64,000 nt of DNA from Theobroma cacao (Eukaryota > Streptophyta > Magnoliopsida > Malvales > Malvaceae), in the NCBI RefSeq assembly GCF_000208745.1, contig NC_030850.1, positions 12,497,698-12,561,697 of the forward strand. Reading direction: 5' to 3'. Positions 1 through 11,001 of this stretch are shown in pieces. The position numbers were made by a program, and so were the translations under genes. Every line of letters begins with the position of its first letter. The stretch's first letter is position 1. The notes under the pieces were generated by a model. It was not told where the DNA came from. It ran no database searches and was given only the letters and a program-made list of their open reading frames with translations.

Positions 1-2318
1 GTAAACAAATACAATCTAAAATATCTAAAGCCGAGTAAATGGAGACAATTAAAATAAATCATCATACTGTAATTTCATTACCTTTCAACTTATTTCAACC
101 AAATAAACAACTAGGCTTATGATTTCCTGAAAAGCTTGGCTCGTGCCAAAAATCATTCTCATACTCAGTTGTCAGGGATGCCTTGATCGAGGGTTATCCC
201 AATCGAGTTCGCCAAGGTTGTTAAAAATTCACATTTCGCATAAAACACATTTTTATTTCATTTTGAAAACATAGCCGTTTCTTGGCATTGGTTGAGTTCA
301 CCCTCACGTGGTGGTTTGGCGTGAAGTGAATTCTAAAAGTGTTAGCCTCAGGAGTTATCCACCCGCATCTTTCGTACTGAGGTAAGATATAACGAGGTTT
401 ACCGTGCCCCTCTAATAGGCTGGTCCACGAAAATCCACCCACTGCAGTAAGCTCATCATTATCCCACCAATCAATAAAATTCAATAACATAATATGACAA
501 TTATTGTAATTCACAGCCTTTCAAGGCTAAATACACAGTTCATATATTTCAACACAAATACCAATTTAGCCATTCATGCAAATATTGTCATAAGTCAGTC
601 AATTCAAACCATGAATTTACAACACCTCAAGTGATCTCCAGTTACTCTATTTTCAAAGTCATCATTCAATTTCAAGATAATTTATAAAATCATTTAATTT
701 AAACACGTTTTGTTTGTAAAACAAAAAGATTTACCATTTAAACTCATTTTCCATAAAATCCACAAAATCGAATAAAAACCACTCTAGATAATTAAGATGA
801 TAGTAAGGTTACTCACTGTACTAGGAGTTCGATATACTCATATTCTCGGTCTTTGGGCACAATCTCTTTACCCTTGTTAGAGGGCTCACATCCTATACAT
901 CATACGTGACACGAATTATGATAAATTGTGTCAATTTATCATAAACTATTTCAGGCTCTTTAAATCTAAATGAATGCATGCGATGGGATGCAAAATGTCC
1001 CATTAATCACTTAAATGTGATATTCGACCTAAGTCACACTATACTCGGTCTAATCGGTTAAAATCTCCAATTTAACTCCAAATCAATTCCTCTCACTTTC
1101 TACACTCCAATTATACCTAAATTACCTCAGTGACTGTGAATGAGATTAAATTTATCAGTTCCGGGTCAATAATCACATATGTCTATACGTTAAGCAAAAA
1201 TTTGGATTTTCACACAAAAATTTCCCATTTAATTTCTAGCCTCACCAAACATTAAATATCACAAAAATATCATGAAATATCATCAATTTCAGCCACAATA
1301 TCCTCCCTAGAAAATTCGGCCAATGATGGGTAATGGGAGAAAATGAATTTTTCTTGTTGGTTGTTTCTAGACATGATAAACTAACTAAAACCACTAATAT
1401 AACTTAGAATCAAATCAATCAAACTTCATTCTCTCTCCATACCCATTCCAACCAGCCATGAATTCATCATGAAAACATGAAATCTAACCATGAAAAATGA
1501 AAAAGAAAGCATGGGTAGTGTAAATCATAAGTCAAAATCAAGAAATTTTACCTTTATTAGCTTAATCCCTTGAAATCTCACACTTTTTTTTCAATTTTCC
1601 TACCTAGGGTTCTTGTTTTTTTTCCTTTCCTCCTTTGTTCTTCTTTGGCTGGCCATATCAATGAGAAATGGGCTGATTTTGTATTAATTTTAAAACTAAA
1701 TATTTAATGGTTATAAATATGCCATGTGTCACCATTTCATTGGTCCATTTTTATTTCTTAACTATTAAGCTTTTTTTCTCCACCATATAAATTTCTTCAT
1801 TTATCCATGATAAAATTGGATAAAATCCATATGCTGGACAAGTATTCTGATGGTGAAAAATTACTGTTTTGCCCCTGGGGTGGTAAAATTACCATTTTAC
1901 CCATATACTCTGAAAAATATCGAAATTACAATTTTTTCACTTCTAAATCTCAAATCATACTCCAATACTCAAATCATACTCTAATAAGTCAAATGGGGCC
2001 AAAAAAAGCTTTTCTAAAAATTTTCATTTTGTCCCCAGGTAACAAATGACCATTTTGCCCCTAGATAGTGAAAATTTCGATTTGACTCCAAATTGATCCT
2101 CGAACTCTGAATTACCATTTTAAACTATTCTGAGACTTTAAAATTCTTCATTTCCTCTTAAATTCTCTATTTGATCTAGTTTGAGGCTTAAATCAACTTT
2201 GTTGTACCTCTAGGTACAGTACCGACTTTTGTCGATTTTTCGGGGCTCTCCTAGTATGTAAACATTCAGTCAATCATATGTATGTCATGACAAGTATTTT
2301 ACAGAGTCAGGCTTGACA
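1..2318 (-). mobile_element. 3' LTR of a long-LTR retrotransposon, cut by window edge
   Basis: Read on the minus strand, the LTR begins at 2318 with TGTCAAGCC, directly after a purine-rich tract (GTGGGGGAGAAGA, 2319-2331) that looks like the polypurine tract priming plus-strand DNA synthesis. This makes it a 3' LTR with a little internal sequence to its right. It aligns over its whole length, in inverted orientation, with the solo LTR at 55448-58439; for example, 2170-2240 matches 55530-55600 and 240-480 matches 57310-57530. Position 1 corresponds to about 57790 in the other copy, so roughly 650 bp of the LTR lie outside the window. No coding capacity is seen. Seen in sequence: the homology, the TG start and the purine tract. 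Inference: LTR identity and orientation. The superfamily is not shown. Confidence 0.75.
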
Positions 2319-2539
2319 TCTTCTCCCCCACTTGGATCAACCATATGATCCTTCTTCATGACTGATTTAGACATCCGACTAAATATTAATATTTTAATAT
2401 TATTTCATTAATAAAATATTTTTTTATTCTAAAAATTTAAACTTTTCTCTTTGGTTCCCAAAGTTCCTTATTATGCCTCAATTCGCATCCTACCAACTTT
2501 ATTTATCACCATATCAAAGTATAGGGCATTTCAAAGAAC

Positions 2540-4115
2540 AACAACCTAGTTTGTAGTTTTTTAAAGTTGAGTTCGAGAGTACGGTTGTATACGAGGAAGG
2601 ATTAGCAGCCCTGTCACGCTCGTTTTATGAATAATGCCATTTAATCATACGTTATCTTATTTTAACTTTAACCTTAACTTTTAATTTTATTATTATATTT
2701 CCTTAATCATTATTCATTATTTTTATTCTTGATTTAATATATATATTTTTTCTTATCCTTTTTTTCTCTAATTTATTTTTATTATTTATTTATTTTACTT
2801 TTCAGTGCGTGAATGAAATTTTCATCTCGAAGAAATTTTTCAAGATCACCCTTACTCTTTGGTGAAGTTTCAGAATTTTTTCTCACTTGAAGAATTTCTC
2901 AAGAAAGCTCGTCTCTACAAGCTCCCTTAAGAAAATCCCATCGTTGAAAATTGTCACTCACAAACCAAATATCTTATTAATGCACATGATGCAACTATTA
3001 AATGATAATATGATTTTGTAATTTTAAATAATGAAAAAAAATCTTGTATCAAAAAAATCATTCGTAGACCATTTTAATGCTTTGGTCAAGTCTAAAAGTT
3101 TTTCCTCACTTACAAAATTTATCAAGAAAACTCGTCTCTACAAGCTTCTTGAGAAAATCCTACCATCGGAGTTTTTATACCCGTTTGCAAAATAATTAAA
3201 TCGTATGTGATGCAGAATCATGAATGGTGTAAAATGAATGCATTTATAAATGTAATATTTGACTTTAAACTTTGTGATTATATATTTAATATTTTGCACT
3301 AATTAAATATATGCCTCTTTTTGTTCTTATTAGATTTTAAAATATCGATTTGAACCAATGATGTTTTGAAATATAAAAATAGGACCTTCCCAACATTTTA
3401 GTGAAAATCCTAATTAAATTTCTCACCCAAGAAATTCAACTCGGAAATACGACTCTTCACATTCCAAGAGAGATTCAATCCTCAAAGATTGGCTCGAAAT
3501 AATTGACCTCAACCATTTAGTTAACATTTAATTGAGTAAAGAAATTAACTTCAAAAATCTTTTATTTAGAATAATTACCTAAATTAATTATTGATTATTA
3601 TAATAATTTTTAATTAATTAATTTTAAATAAAAATAATGAATTAATTTCCTTAAATTATTTTTTGTTTAACATAATTGTTTGAATTAACATAGTGTTGGA
3701 ATCTAAAAAGACAGGATTTATTCCAACGCTTCGATGAAAATCCTAACTAAATTTCTCACCAAGGAAAGTCGGTTCGAAAATGTGACTTTCGCATTTCCGA
3801 GTGAAATTCCATCATCGAAAATTAATTCAAAATAGTTAATCTCTTATTATTTATATATACATGTGTGTGTGTGTGTGTATGTATATACATATATTTAATA
3901 AATTTATTTCTTTTTTGCTTTAAACCCCCTTTTATTATTTTTTGGGGAAGAAAACGGTATTTAAAATAGTTATTTGAGTAGGAGGGTTATTGGAACATAA
4001 AATTAGGGTTTTCCCAACGCGTTGGTGAAAGCCTTAATTAAATTCCTCACCTAATAAATTTAACACTTCACACTCTCGATTGAAGTTCCATCACCAAATC
4101 AATTCAAATAACATA
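2540..4115 (+). repeat. Diverged tandem-repeat block, family shared with 58.6-60.2 kb
   Basis: The block opens with a segment (about 2560-2720) matching 58840-58990; both contain GAGTACGGTT followed by GGATTAGCA. It continues with at least five diverged copies of a roughly 110-base unit at about 2835-2960, 3075-3190, 3385-3500, 3725-3840 and 4005-4110, spaced 240-340 bases apart by AT-rich filler. Each unit carries variants of 'GGTGAAAATCCTAA..TTTCTCACC..GAAATTC' and ends near an 'ATTCAAA' motif. Similar units lie at 60040-60170. Large Ty3/gypsy elements often carry such noncoding tandem blocks near their LTRs; that assignment is inference. Confidence 0.55.
3856..3900. repeat. TG/TA microsatellite
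   Basis: A short alternating tract, TATATATACATG followed by TGTG repeats and TATACATATA, lies between two units of the tandem block. It is a simple-sequence repeat. Confidence 0.7.
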
Positions 4116-5012
4116 TTTTCCATTGAACATTTTTCCTAAATTATATTTGTTTCACCACATAATAAACTTATTGACAAATATCTTACATATATATTTTAAA
4201 AAAATTAAATAATCATATATTATAAAAATATATATTTTTAGACACTTATATATGTTTTCATGTACTAACCTAGTGTTATTTTCCTTATTTTTATTATATG
4301 TGTGCATCTTTTTTTCTTCAAAATAATTTACTAACCATATTAACATTAATATATTTTTCCAGTAACTCCTTATTTTGGGAAGATCTGAGGATAAAGGAGC
4401 TCACGTATTAGAAGGAGAAAAGTGTTCAGTTTCTGAAGAAGAGAGTGCTAGACATCAACATGCCTTGTCTTTAATGTGGAAGGGTCCTTTTAAGTGCCAT
4501 TAACACAAGAGTTGATGATTTTGACAACTTATATGTGGAACAACTTCGACTTTTGTTTGCACTGCCATCTACACATTTGTGGGTACATGTCACTAACGTG
4601 GGAGGCAATTAAATGACACTATAATCTTTATGCATAGTGTCGACGTAAGCGACACTTATCCATGAATGTGTAGATCGGTGCAAGGAAAGCCCAAGCAATT
4701 CAGTAAGAATTAGAGTCTAGGACACTGTGATCAAAACGTTACTATTTGCAACCCAATTATTTCATTATAAGTCAACATATTAATCCACATGCTAGTTGTA
4801 GAAGATTTGAAGTGTTGTAAAGTCTATTGTATGGAGAGATGAAGATTTCAGCAGTGAGATGTTGAAGTGTTGAATTGTCTAAATGCACATCTATAATGAA
4901 GTCAGATGCATGGCTTAGGATGTAACATGCACTATGGATTTTTGCTAATAGTGTTCAAAGAGAACCTATATTGTTATCAGTTTAAGTTTCTAGGTAGGGT
5001 TTACACTTGATT
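4116..5012. other. Intergenic, no gene recognised
   Basis: AT-rich to about 4370, then of more balanced composition. No open frame resembles a known protein. The more complex stretch 4370-4930 may be the decayed flank of the Ulp1-like element that follows, but I see no terminal repeat to prove it. Confidence 0.5.
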
Positions 5013-5013
5013 T

Positions 5014-5127
5014 ACTGTAATGTTGAAGTGGTGTCTTTGATTTCTGTTTAGTTTAACCTCTTTTAAAATTACTGTAATGTTGAAGTGGTGTATCTAATTT
5101 TCATTTAGTTTAACCTCTTTTAAAGTT
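5014..5127 (+). repeat. 57-bp tandem duplication
   Basis: Two adjacent copies with a 57-base period (5014-5070 and 5071-5127), both starting ACTGTAATGTTGAAGTGGTG and ending in TTTAGTTTAACCTCTTTTAAA. They differ mainly in the middle. Confidence 0.85.
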
Positions 5128-5154
5128 TAGTAATTAATTCTAAACCATCATTTT

Positions 5155-5530
5155 TCATAAAAACAACATGACCAATATAATTTGCTGTGTAATAATAGTG
5201 TATATTTACACATGGCATGTAATAACAACCTATATACAGACATGGCGTATAACAACACAGTACATATGCATGTCGAATGGCAACGATTGCCCACTAAGGC
5301 ATGGCATGTAATAATATATGTCAAAGTAGTCTTTGCATGTAACAACACATTCCATAGAGCATGGTGTGTAACAAATTGTGCCCAATGGCCATTTCAAGTA
5401 ATGACTTATTATATATGGATGGCTTATAGCAACAATTGCCTACAAAAGAATCGCATGTAACAAAATATGCCTAGTACCCATGGCGAGTAATAATAGATTA
5501 TATAGGCATGGTGTGTTTTGTTATTATGTG
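5155..5530 (+). repeat. Degenerate ~30-bp minisatellite (CATGGCATGTAAYAACA core)
   Basis: About ten diverged units with a core resembling GGCATGGCATGTAATAACA, starting near 5212, 5242, 5270, 5300, 5336, 5360, 5445, 5478 and 5507. The repeats create short open frames on both strands with reiterated 'MACNNN/MAYNNT'-like residues. These frames are by-products of the repeat, not genes. Confidence 0.7.
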
Positions 5531-5949
5531 CTTGCACATTTTTTATTTCTTTCCTAGACTAAAATAGTGAATTTTCCTTAGAGAAAGAAAAAAAGTCAAA
5601 AATTATTTCATTACAGTAAATTTGAGGATTAGAAATATCAAGAAATGTGGGAAAATACATGCCATTCTTTATCATTGTAATTTAGGTTTATATACATAGT
5701 TAATCATTAATCGTGGTACGAAACATAAATAAAACAAACTACTATGGATACAAGTGTAAAAGCATTTTTCTTAAGTCAGTTAAATTTGTTATTTTAAATT
5801 TGCACATGCTTGGTCACTTGCCAAGCCCACAAATAGTTTTTGAAATAAGCTACTAAGTATTATTAGATCAAATGGGCTTTTCATCATTATTCTTCATTTA
5901 TGAAAAATGCCTTGGCTTTTTTTTTTTTGAAAATTAAATATGATTTGCA

Positions 5950-7200
5950 TTATTTGAAAATTGCATAAAGTAAAAAACAAAAATACAAATTTAAGTCTGA
6001 AACAAAAGATAAGTATTTTCCCTTTGTTGGCAGCTGCTCTATTTCAATGTTGTTTGTTAAAATCTCAAAGGCGTATTGCTTCCTAAGATAAGGAATGTCA
6101 GAATTTTTCACCTTCAGGGTATCCCTTCTCATAATACATGTTCTTTCAGCAACTACAAACATTTTGTAACTGTGGCCATCCTGCTGCACTAGAGCACTTT
6201 TTATCTACACAATTTCATCGGATTATAGCCTCGATCTAGACGCCTAAAGCTATGGAAGTAATTGGCCTTTTGGTATATGCTAGGCATTAGAGCCATTAGG
6301 CAACGTATTTGTCTCAGACGGTTTTCGATCTCCCATTTTGTTGCCCGACCTTTGGAATAGTCCAACAATGTTATCTCCCACTTGAACAAGTTCATACGCA
6401 CAAGAACCTAGTGGTCACTAACATTGCATGGTGTGAGGATCCAATCGACCTTATGCCATCATTCCCCTAAAAAGGTAGCCCACCATCGCATATTTAGTCA
6501 AATCAGGAGGAATAAACACATTCTTTGCATCTTTGATCCCTTGATCAGTGGGCCGCTCACACATTTCATGCTAGAGTATACACAACGTGTCTTGTCAATT
6601 ATATTTTGAGTTGTTAAACACCATGTAGTAACCAACACAACACATTTGCATAATTGCAAAACATGATAATATACTTACATAAAACGTTGTGTAAACAATG
6701 CCTACATTATGCTTGAAGGACTTATTGTCCGGGCCACGACGACGGTTGCACAAGATGTTGATGCATGCGTCAATGTGTGCACCTATCATCCAAACATTTG
6801 GGTCTTCTAATCCTATGAAAAATTCAAGGCCATCCTCCCTTAGTATGCTAATGTTAAGCTTGCACATGTAAAATACTAGTGTTAAAAGGTCATTGGATTC
6901 AATTATTCCCAAACACAAATGCACGAAATGCAATGTTTTCATCTTACCTCGCATCATTGTCATTTTTCAACGATCATATTTTCTCTTTAACTCCATATCC
7001 TAGTCGCACATGAGAGAAAACGGGTTAACATAAGGGTTGCTTAGATATATGCTGTTCAATCTCATCAACTTGATTACCAACCAACTTGTAGACGTCAGTC
7101 AAGTCTGATGTAAACCTAGCATGAGTCGGTTGTGTGGTTTGCACCAAAGGTGGATGTGGGGTTTGAGAGGTATGTTGTAAGTGAGAGAGTTGTACAGGAC
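5950..7200 (-). pseudogene. Ulp1-like (peptidase C48) gene remnant, Mutator-associated type
   Basis: Three minus-strand segments, in order 6963-6640, 6420-6201 and 6189-5950, resemble the Ulp1/SENP cysteine-protease genes carried by some plant Mutator-like elements. The first has 'WMIGAHIDACINIL', like the WLxxxHIDA motif preceding the catalytic domain. The second has 'FKWEITLLDYSKG..TKWE..', the usual strand after the catalytic HW. The third ends 'NSDIPYLRKQYAFEIL', a typical C-terminal motif. The gene is dead: the conserved His survives (CAC, 6411-6413) but the Trp after it is a TAG stop (6408-6410). In the active-site loop (QQDGHSYKMFVV), Tyr (codon 6166-6168) stands where the nucleophilic Cys is expected. 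The segments are also in different frames. No terminal inverted repeat or transposase was found. Family assignment rests on motif recall. Confidence 0.6.
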
Positions 7201-7440
7201 CACTTAGAGTTGCTTGGCACCTGTGGGTGAATTCGCATGAGTTACCTCTTTACCACATGCCTTGTGGTTGCCAACACCTTCCACACTTTGCTCCACACTG
7301 GCATCATCCTTTTCGCCACGATCAACAACCCTTACAACACCAGCAACACCGTCACCAATGACATCAACCCCGTGGCCATCGCCATAATTGTTAGGCACAC
7401 AATCGTGTTCAATTGTAAACTAACTCTACAAAATGAGAGA

Positions 7441-8585
7441 AATTAGAACAACAAATATGTAAACCCTAAAAACAACTCAAGTACATCATTAACTGTACTA
7501 AAAAAAATGATAGAAGACAAAAGTTTCATACTTATCAGAAGAAGAAGTCAATAAGCCAACATATAATCTAGTCCTCTATCATTAGTATCTCTTCCTTGAA
7601 TTGCACCTTAACTCATCTTGAATGACGTGTATCATCATCATTTGCCCTCCACTTGCGCAACTGCATTCATAACGAATAAGATGTTAGTCGATAGTAAAAT
7701 TATTAAAGTAAGGCAATGTTCATAGGTTGACAAAGACAATTTAGCGAGTAGGTCTTCTCTAGCTAATCTATTCATTTAGTGTTGCCTAATATGGCCTAAT
7801 TTAGCATACCATTTTATAGAATTATTGTAAACATTATCATGAATAGCAATGAAAGAAATAGAATCATTGACATTATTATAGCTAAAATTATTAATGTCTA
7901 AAATCATTGAACCACCTTGAATAAGCCACAATCATAATAAATTCTTCCTAAGCAAATCACAACTTTACTATTCTCATAGGCAAATCTAAAATCTAAGTTT
8001 AACATGGTAATAACCAAAATAAGTTTGGTCAGACATCTAGAGTATAAAAGACATCTTAGAGAAGCAAAGTTCAACTAGTTTAATAAATGTATCTCACACA
8101 CTACACCTACTTATTTATTTTAAGGCCATTCTCATAATAACGGAGTTAATCTTTTAATAGAAGCATAATAAGTGTAGACTTTAAACATTTTGTCAAATTT
8201 ATAGCCTAAAACAATATTACTAAACAAGGAATTGAAGAATTATGACTCTTCACTTAATAGATCATCTACTATTAGTATAATTTTTCTACAATGTCACCAA
8301 ATAATTTATAATCATATCATATATGTCATAAATGAATAAAATACCATTAAAGCATATATAATATATTTGAAAATAATCATTAATATAATAATTTATTTAT
8401 ATAATAAATAAATAATAAAATATTTTTTAAAGGGCATATGACTAACATATACTGGTTTAATTTTCTATGAGAAAGCTTCTACTTGAAAAGAGTCATTTTT
8501 CAGCTTCAAAGTTCTCCATTTCTAGCGAACTTTCAAGTCTTTTCAAGGGAAAATATGTAGGCATAATATCTAAAAAAAATCTCTA
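7441..8585. other. Intergenic, no gene recognised
   Basis: AT-rich sequence with stops in all frames. A low-complexity open frame just left (7204-7398, minus) has Gly/Val/Asp-rich residues and may be the decayed N-terminal part of the Ulp1-like gene. Nothing else is supported. Confidence 0.5.
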
Positions 8586-8589
8586 AATT

Positions 8590-9005
8590 TTTCAAAAAAA
8601 TTCAAATAAGTTTTTATTTTTTTATTACATTCAATTAAGTCCCTATACTTTTATTTTGAACCAAATAAATTGTTGTATTTTATTTTTATTTTGAGTCAAA
8701 TAAACCCTTATGCCCTTATGACTAATGATTAATTTAATTAAAATATCACTTATACTTCCATTCCATGTGATGTTTATGTGATATGTTTACATCTCATAAT
8801 GGATGATGACATGGCATGTTAATGTGACATGATGACATTACCATGTGGCATTTTTTACCCTTCACATCAATGTCAAAAAACAAGTAACATTTATTAGTCA
8901 AATATTAGTCATAAGGATTTATTTAACTTAAAATAAAAATATAAAAAACTTGATTGAACATAATAGAATAATAAAGATTAATTTAAATTTTTTTAAATAA
9001 TTTAA
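8590..9005. mobile_element. Fold-back (MITE-like) element with long imperfect terminal inverted repeats
   Basis: The left end (about 8590-8715) is the imperfect reverse complement of the right end (about 8900-9000). Left: AAATTCAAATAAGTTTTTAT, then TTACATTCAATTAAGTCC, TTTTATTTTGAACCAAATAAA. Right arm, inverted: AAATTTAAATTAATCTTTAT, then TTATGTTCAATCAAGTTT, TTTTATTTTAAGTTAAATAAA. The arms exceed 90 bases and enclose a short spacer rich in ATGTGACATGATGACAT-like sequence. It has no coding capacity, so it is non-autonomous. The exact ends and target duplication are not clear. Confidence 0.65.
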
Positions 9006-9243
9006 TAATTTTTTCCATTATTATGTCAAATATGTGTTAATTAAATATGAGTAAGAGGGGTGGTTAAGTTCCAAATTAAGATTAAAGAAAAAGTTGTAAA
9101 GGACAGAGCTAGGAACCTTTATTAGAAATATGAAACGGATGAAGTGTCACAACTACAGCCATAAATTTTGGTACAGTCTTTAAAAAAATTTTGTTATAAT
9201 CATTAGAAATCTAGTTTGGTTTTGAAAAAAATAACTGAATCAA

Positions 9244-9350
9244 TCATAATAATTCGGTGGCACCCGAGCATTTATCTTATTGGTTGGTGCATAATCTTCC
9301 TACCTAAAGAATAGAGTTTGAATTTCCTCTCTCCCAATTATAAAAAAAAA
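9244..9350 (+). repeat. Possible tRNA-derived SINE fragment
   Basis: The segment has GGTGGCACCCGAGCA.., then GGTTGGTGCA, then GAGTTTGAATTTCC (like a pol III B box, GGTTCGANTCC) and ends in an A-run at 9341-9349. The A-tail and B-box-like motif suggest a SINE or tRNA-derived retroposon. The A box is poor, so this is tentative. Confidence 0.3.
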
Positions 9351-10460
9351 ATCATAATGATTTGATGTACTATTCGTTTGATTTTCATTGCAATAACAAT
9401 TTGGTTTAGTTTTTTATTAAGCAATTTGAGCTTTTTCGATTATTAAAATTTTAAGATCGAATTGATTATTTATAACCTCTAATCATAGGTATCCCATTAA
9501 ATCCAACATATACAAAAAGAAAAACATTTATGTTAATAGACATTAAACGTCCTTAAAAAGCTCAAATATTAAGGGGATCATTTGAATTTTTACTTTTGTT
9601 ATTCAGATCGGAACACTTTTAATTAGTGATACATAATGTATTTATGATATTTGAATTAAGTTAAAATTTATTATTTATGTAGGATCATGTTTAAATGAAT
9701 TTGAGCAAATCCTCAAATAAAACGAACTTGGATTCAGAAGAGCTCAAGCTCATCTTTAAAATTGATTTAGAAAAGGAAAAACTGCCCAACAAGTCAATTA
9801 GCTAAGGAAAAGGATGAGGTGAGATAGAATTGGACCATAGTGGAAGACGAGTCAAGAAAAGAAAGACAAAACAAACTACTTATCCATGGATCAGGTCTCA
9901 TTGTTTTTGTTTAATCACATGCCCATACCTTGTTTGTTACTACAAGTTACAAGTTGGAACTGGCGTTCGCGTATAACTGAAGCAGAAATGGCGAGCTTGG
10001 GCTTTTGACTTTTGGTCAAAGCTTCATTCTCTCTTTAGTTCACGACTTTCTAGATCATGTCGCAGAGCCCATTGAATTGAATCCTACCAATCTGGGATTT
10101 CATTCCTTTCTCATTTTAAAATATTTTTGCCATATTATTCTACTATCACCCTTCTCTACATAATCTAGAGTAGCTATTTGAGTACTAAAAGATTAAATAA
10201 TTACAATTTTTTGAGGGTTTACCGACATGAGTATTATAGTCACCAAATTACAACTATACACATATTAATATATATATATATATATAAAACTAAAATTTTA
10301 AAGAAGAAACTGGAGGAAAAATACCTAATAAAAGGTGGACAACCAAATTGCACTTGCTAGGAAAGCAACAAGCAGCTGTAAACGCCAACGTATTTAGACC
10401 AAAAGGAAAATGATTAGTAAATCAGGCAACTCAACAAGTATAGACACGGTAGGCGTCAGC
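9351..10460. other. Intergenic, upstream of the EF-hand pair
   Basis: AT-rich, with no gene recognised. A (TA)n run lies at about 10266-10286. The last ~80 bases (10385-10470) belong to a block conserved upstream of the second EF-hand gene and are probably promoter. Confidence 0.5.
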
Positions 10461-10470
10461 TATATATGTA
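10461..10470 (+). promoter_or_regulatory. TATA box of EF-hand gene 1
   Basis: TATATATGTA lies 124-133 bases before the ATG, just after CGGTAGGCGTCAGC. The same arrangement (CGGTAGGTGTCAAC then CTATAAATAT) precedes the second gene, so the element is conserved between paralogues. Transcription probably starts near 10490-10500. Confidence 0.6.
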
Positions 10471-10593
10471 CCATATCCATTCTCTCCTTCAGCAAGCTAA
10501 AGTTCTTGTTTTATTTCTTTTCCAATAGTCAAAAATCATTACAATCTTTTTCTGATTCATTCGTAGCTCCAGAAGCAAATTAATTAGAGCAGA

Positions 10594-11001
10594 ATGAGTG
10601 TGGAAGTGTTAGACAGTGCTACAATCTTGGCCTTCATTGAAGATGAAGAAGCATTCCACGTCTCTATAAGAGATCATTTTGCTCTCCTTGACACTGACAA
10701 CGATGGAATTCTGTCTTACGCAGAGATGTTGAAGGAGTTGCAGAGTTTGAGGGTCTTTGAAACCCACTTTGGCATCGATGTTAAGACAGACCCAGACGAA
10801 GTTACTCATGTCTATGATTCTTTGTTTGGGCAGTTCGATCGTAACTCCAACGGGACGGTGGATTTGGAGGAGTTCAAGACGGAGACAAAGCAAATGATGC
10901 AGGCCATGGCCAAGGGAATGGGATTCTTACCTGTCCAAATGGTGCTTGAAGAAGGCAGCTTCCTCAAGAAAGCAGTGGAGAGGGAGTCCGCCAAAGCTTG
11001 A
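10594..11001 (+). CDS. Small EF-hand calcium-binding protein, copy 1
   Basis: Single-exon gene of 135 residues. Two EF-hand loops are visible: DTDNDGILSYAE (residues about 33-44) and DRNSNGTVDLEE (about 82-93). Both keep Asp at position 1, Gly at 6 and Glu at 12, so both should bind Ca2+. Between them is a conserved 'LKELQSLRVFETHFGIDVKTDP' region, and the C-terminus is 'GFLPVQMVLEEGSFLKKAVE'. No signal peptide or membrane segment is seen, so it is probably a cytosolic/nuclear calcium sensor; its partner is unknown. The ATG follows a TATA box by ~125 bases and is the first ATG of the conserved frame. The next gene downstream is a tandem duplicate. Family known: small plant EF-hand proteins of unknown function. 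Confidence 0.93.
   Translation: MSVEVLDSATILAFIEDEEAFHVSIRDHFALLDTDNDGILSYAEMLKELQSLRVFETHFGIDVKTDPDEVTHVYDSLFGQFDRNSNGTVDLEEFKTETKQMMQAMAKGMGFLPVQMVLEEGSFLKKAVERESAKA

Noticed and set aside
221..514. 97-codon minus-strand open frame
   Set aside because: It lies inside the LTR and its homologous stretch in the other LTR copy (57310-57530) is not open, so it is chance.
10609..10994. Antisense open frames over EF-hand copy 1
   Set aside because: Shadows of a conserved coding frame on the other strand.
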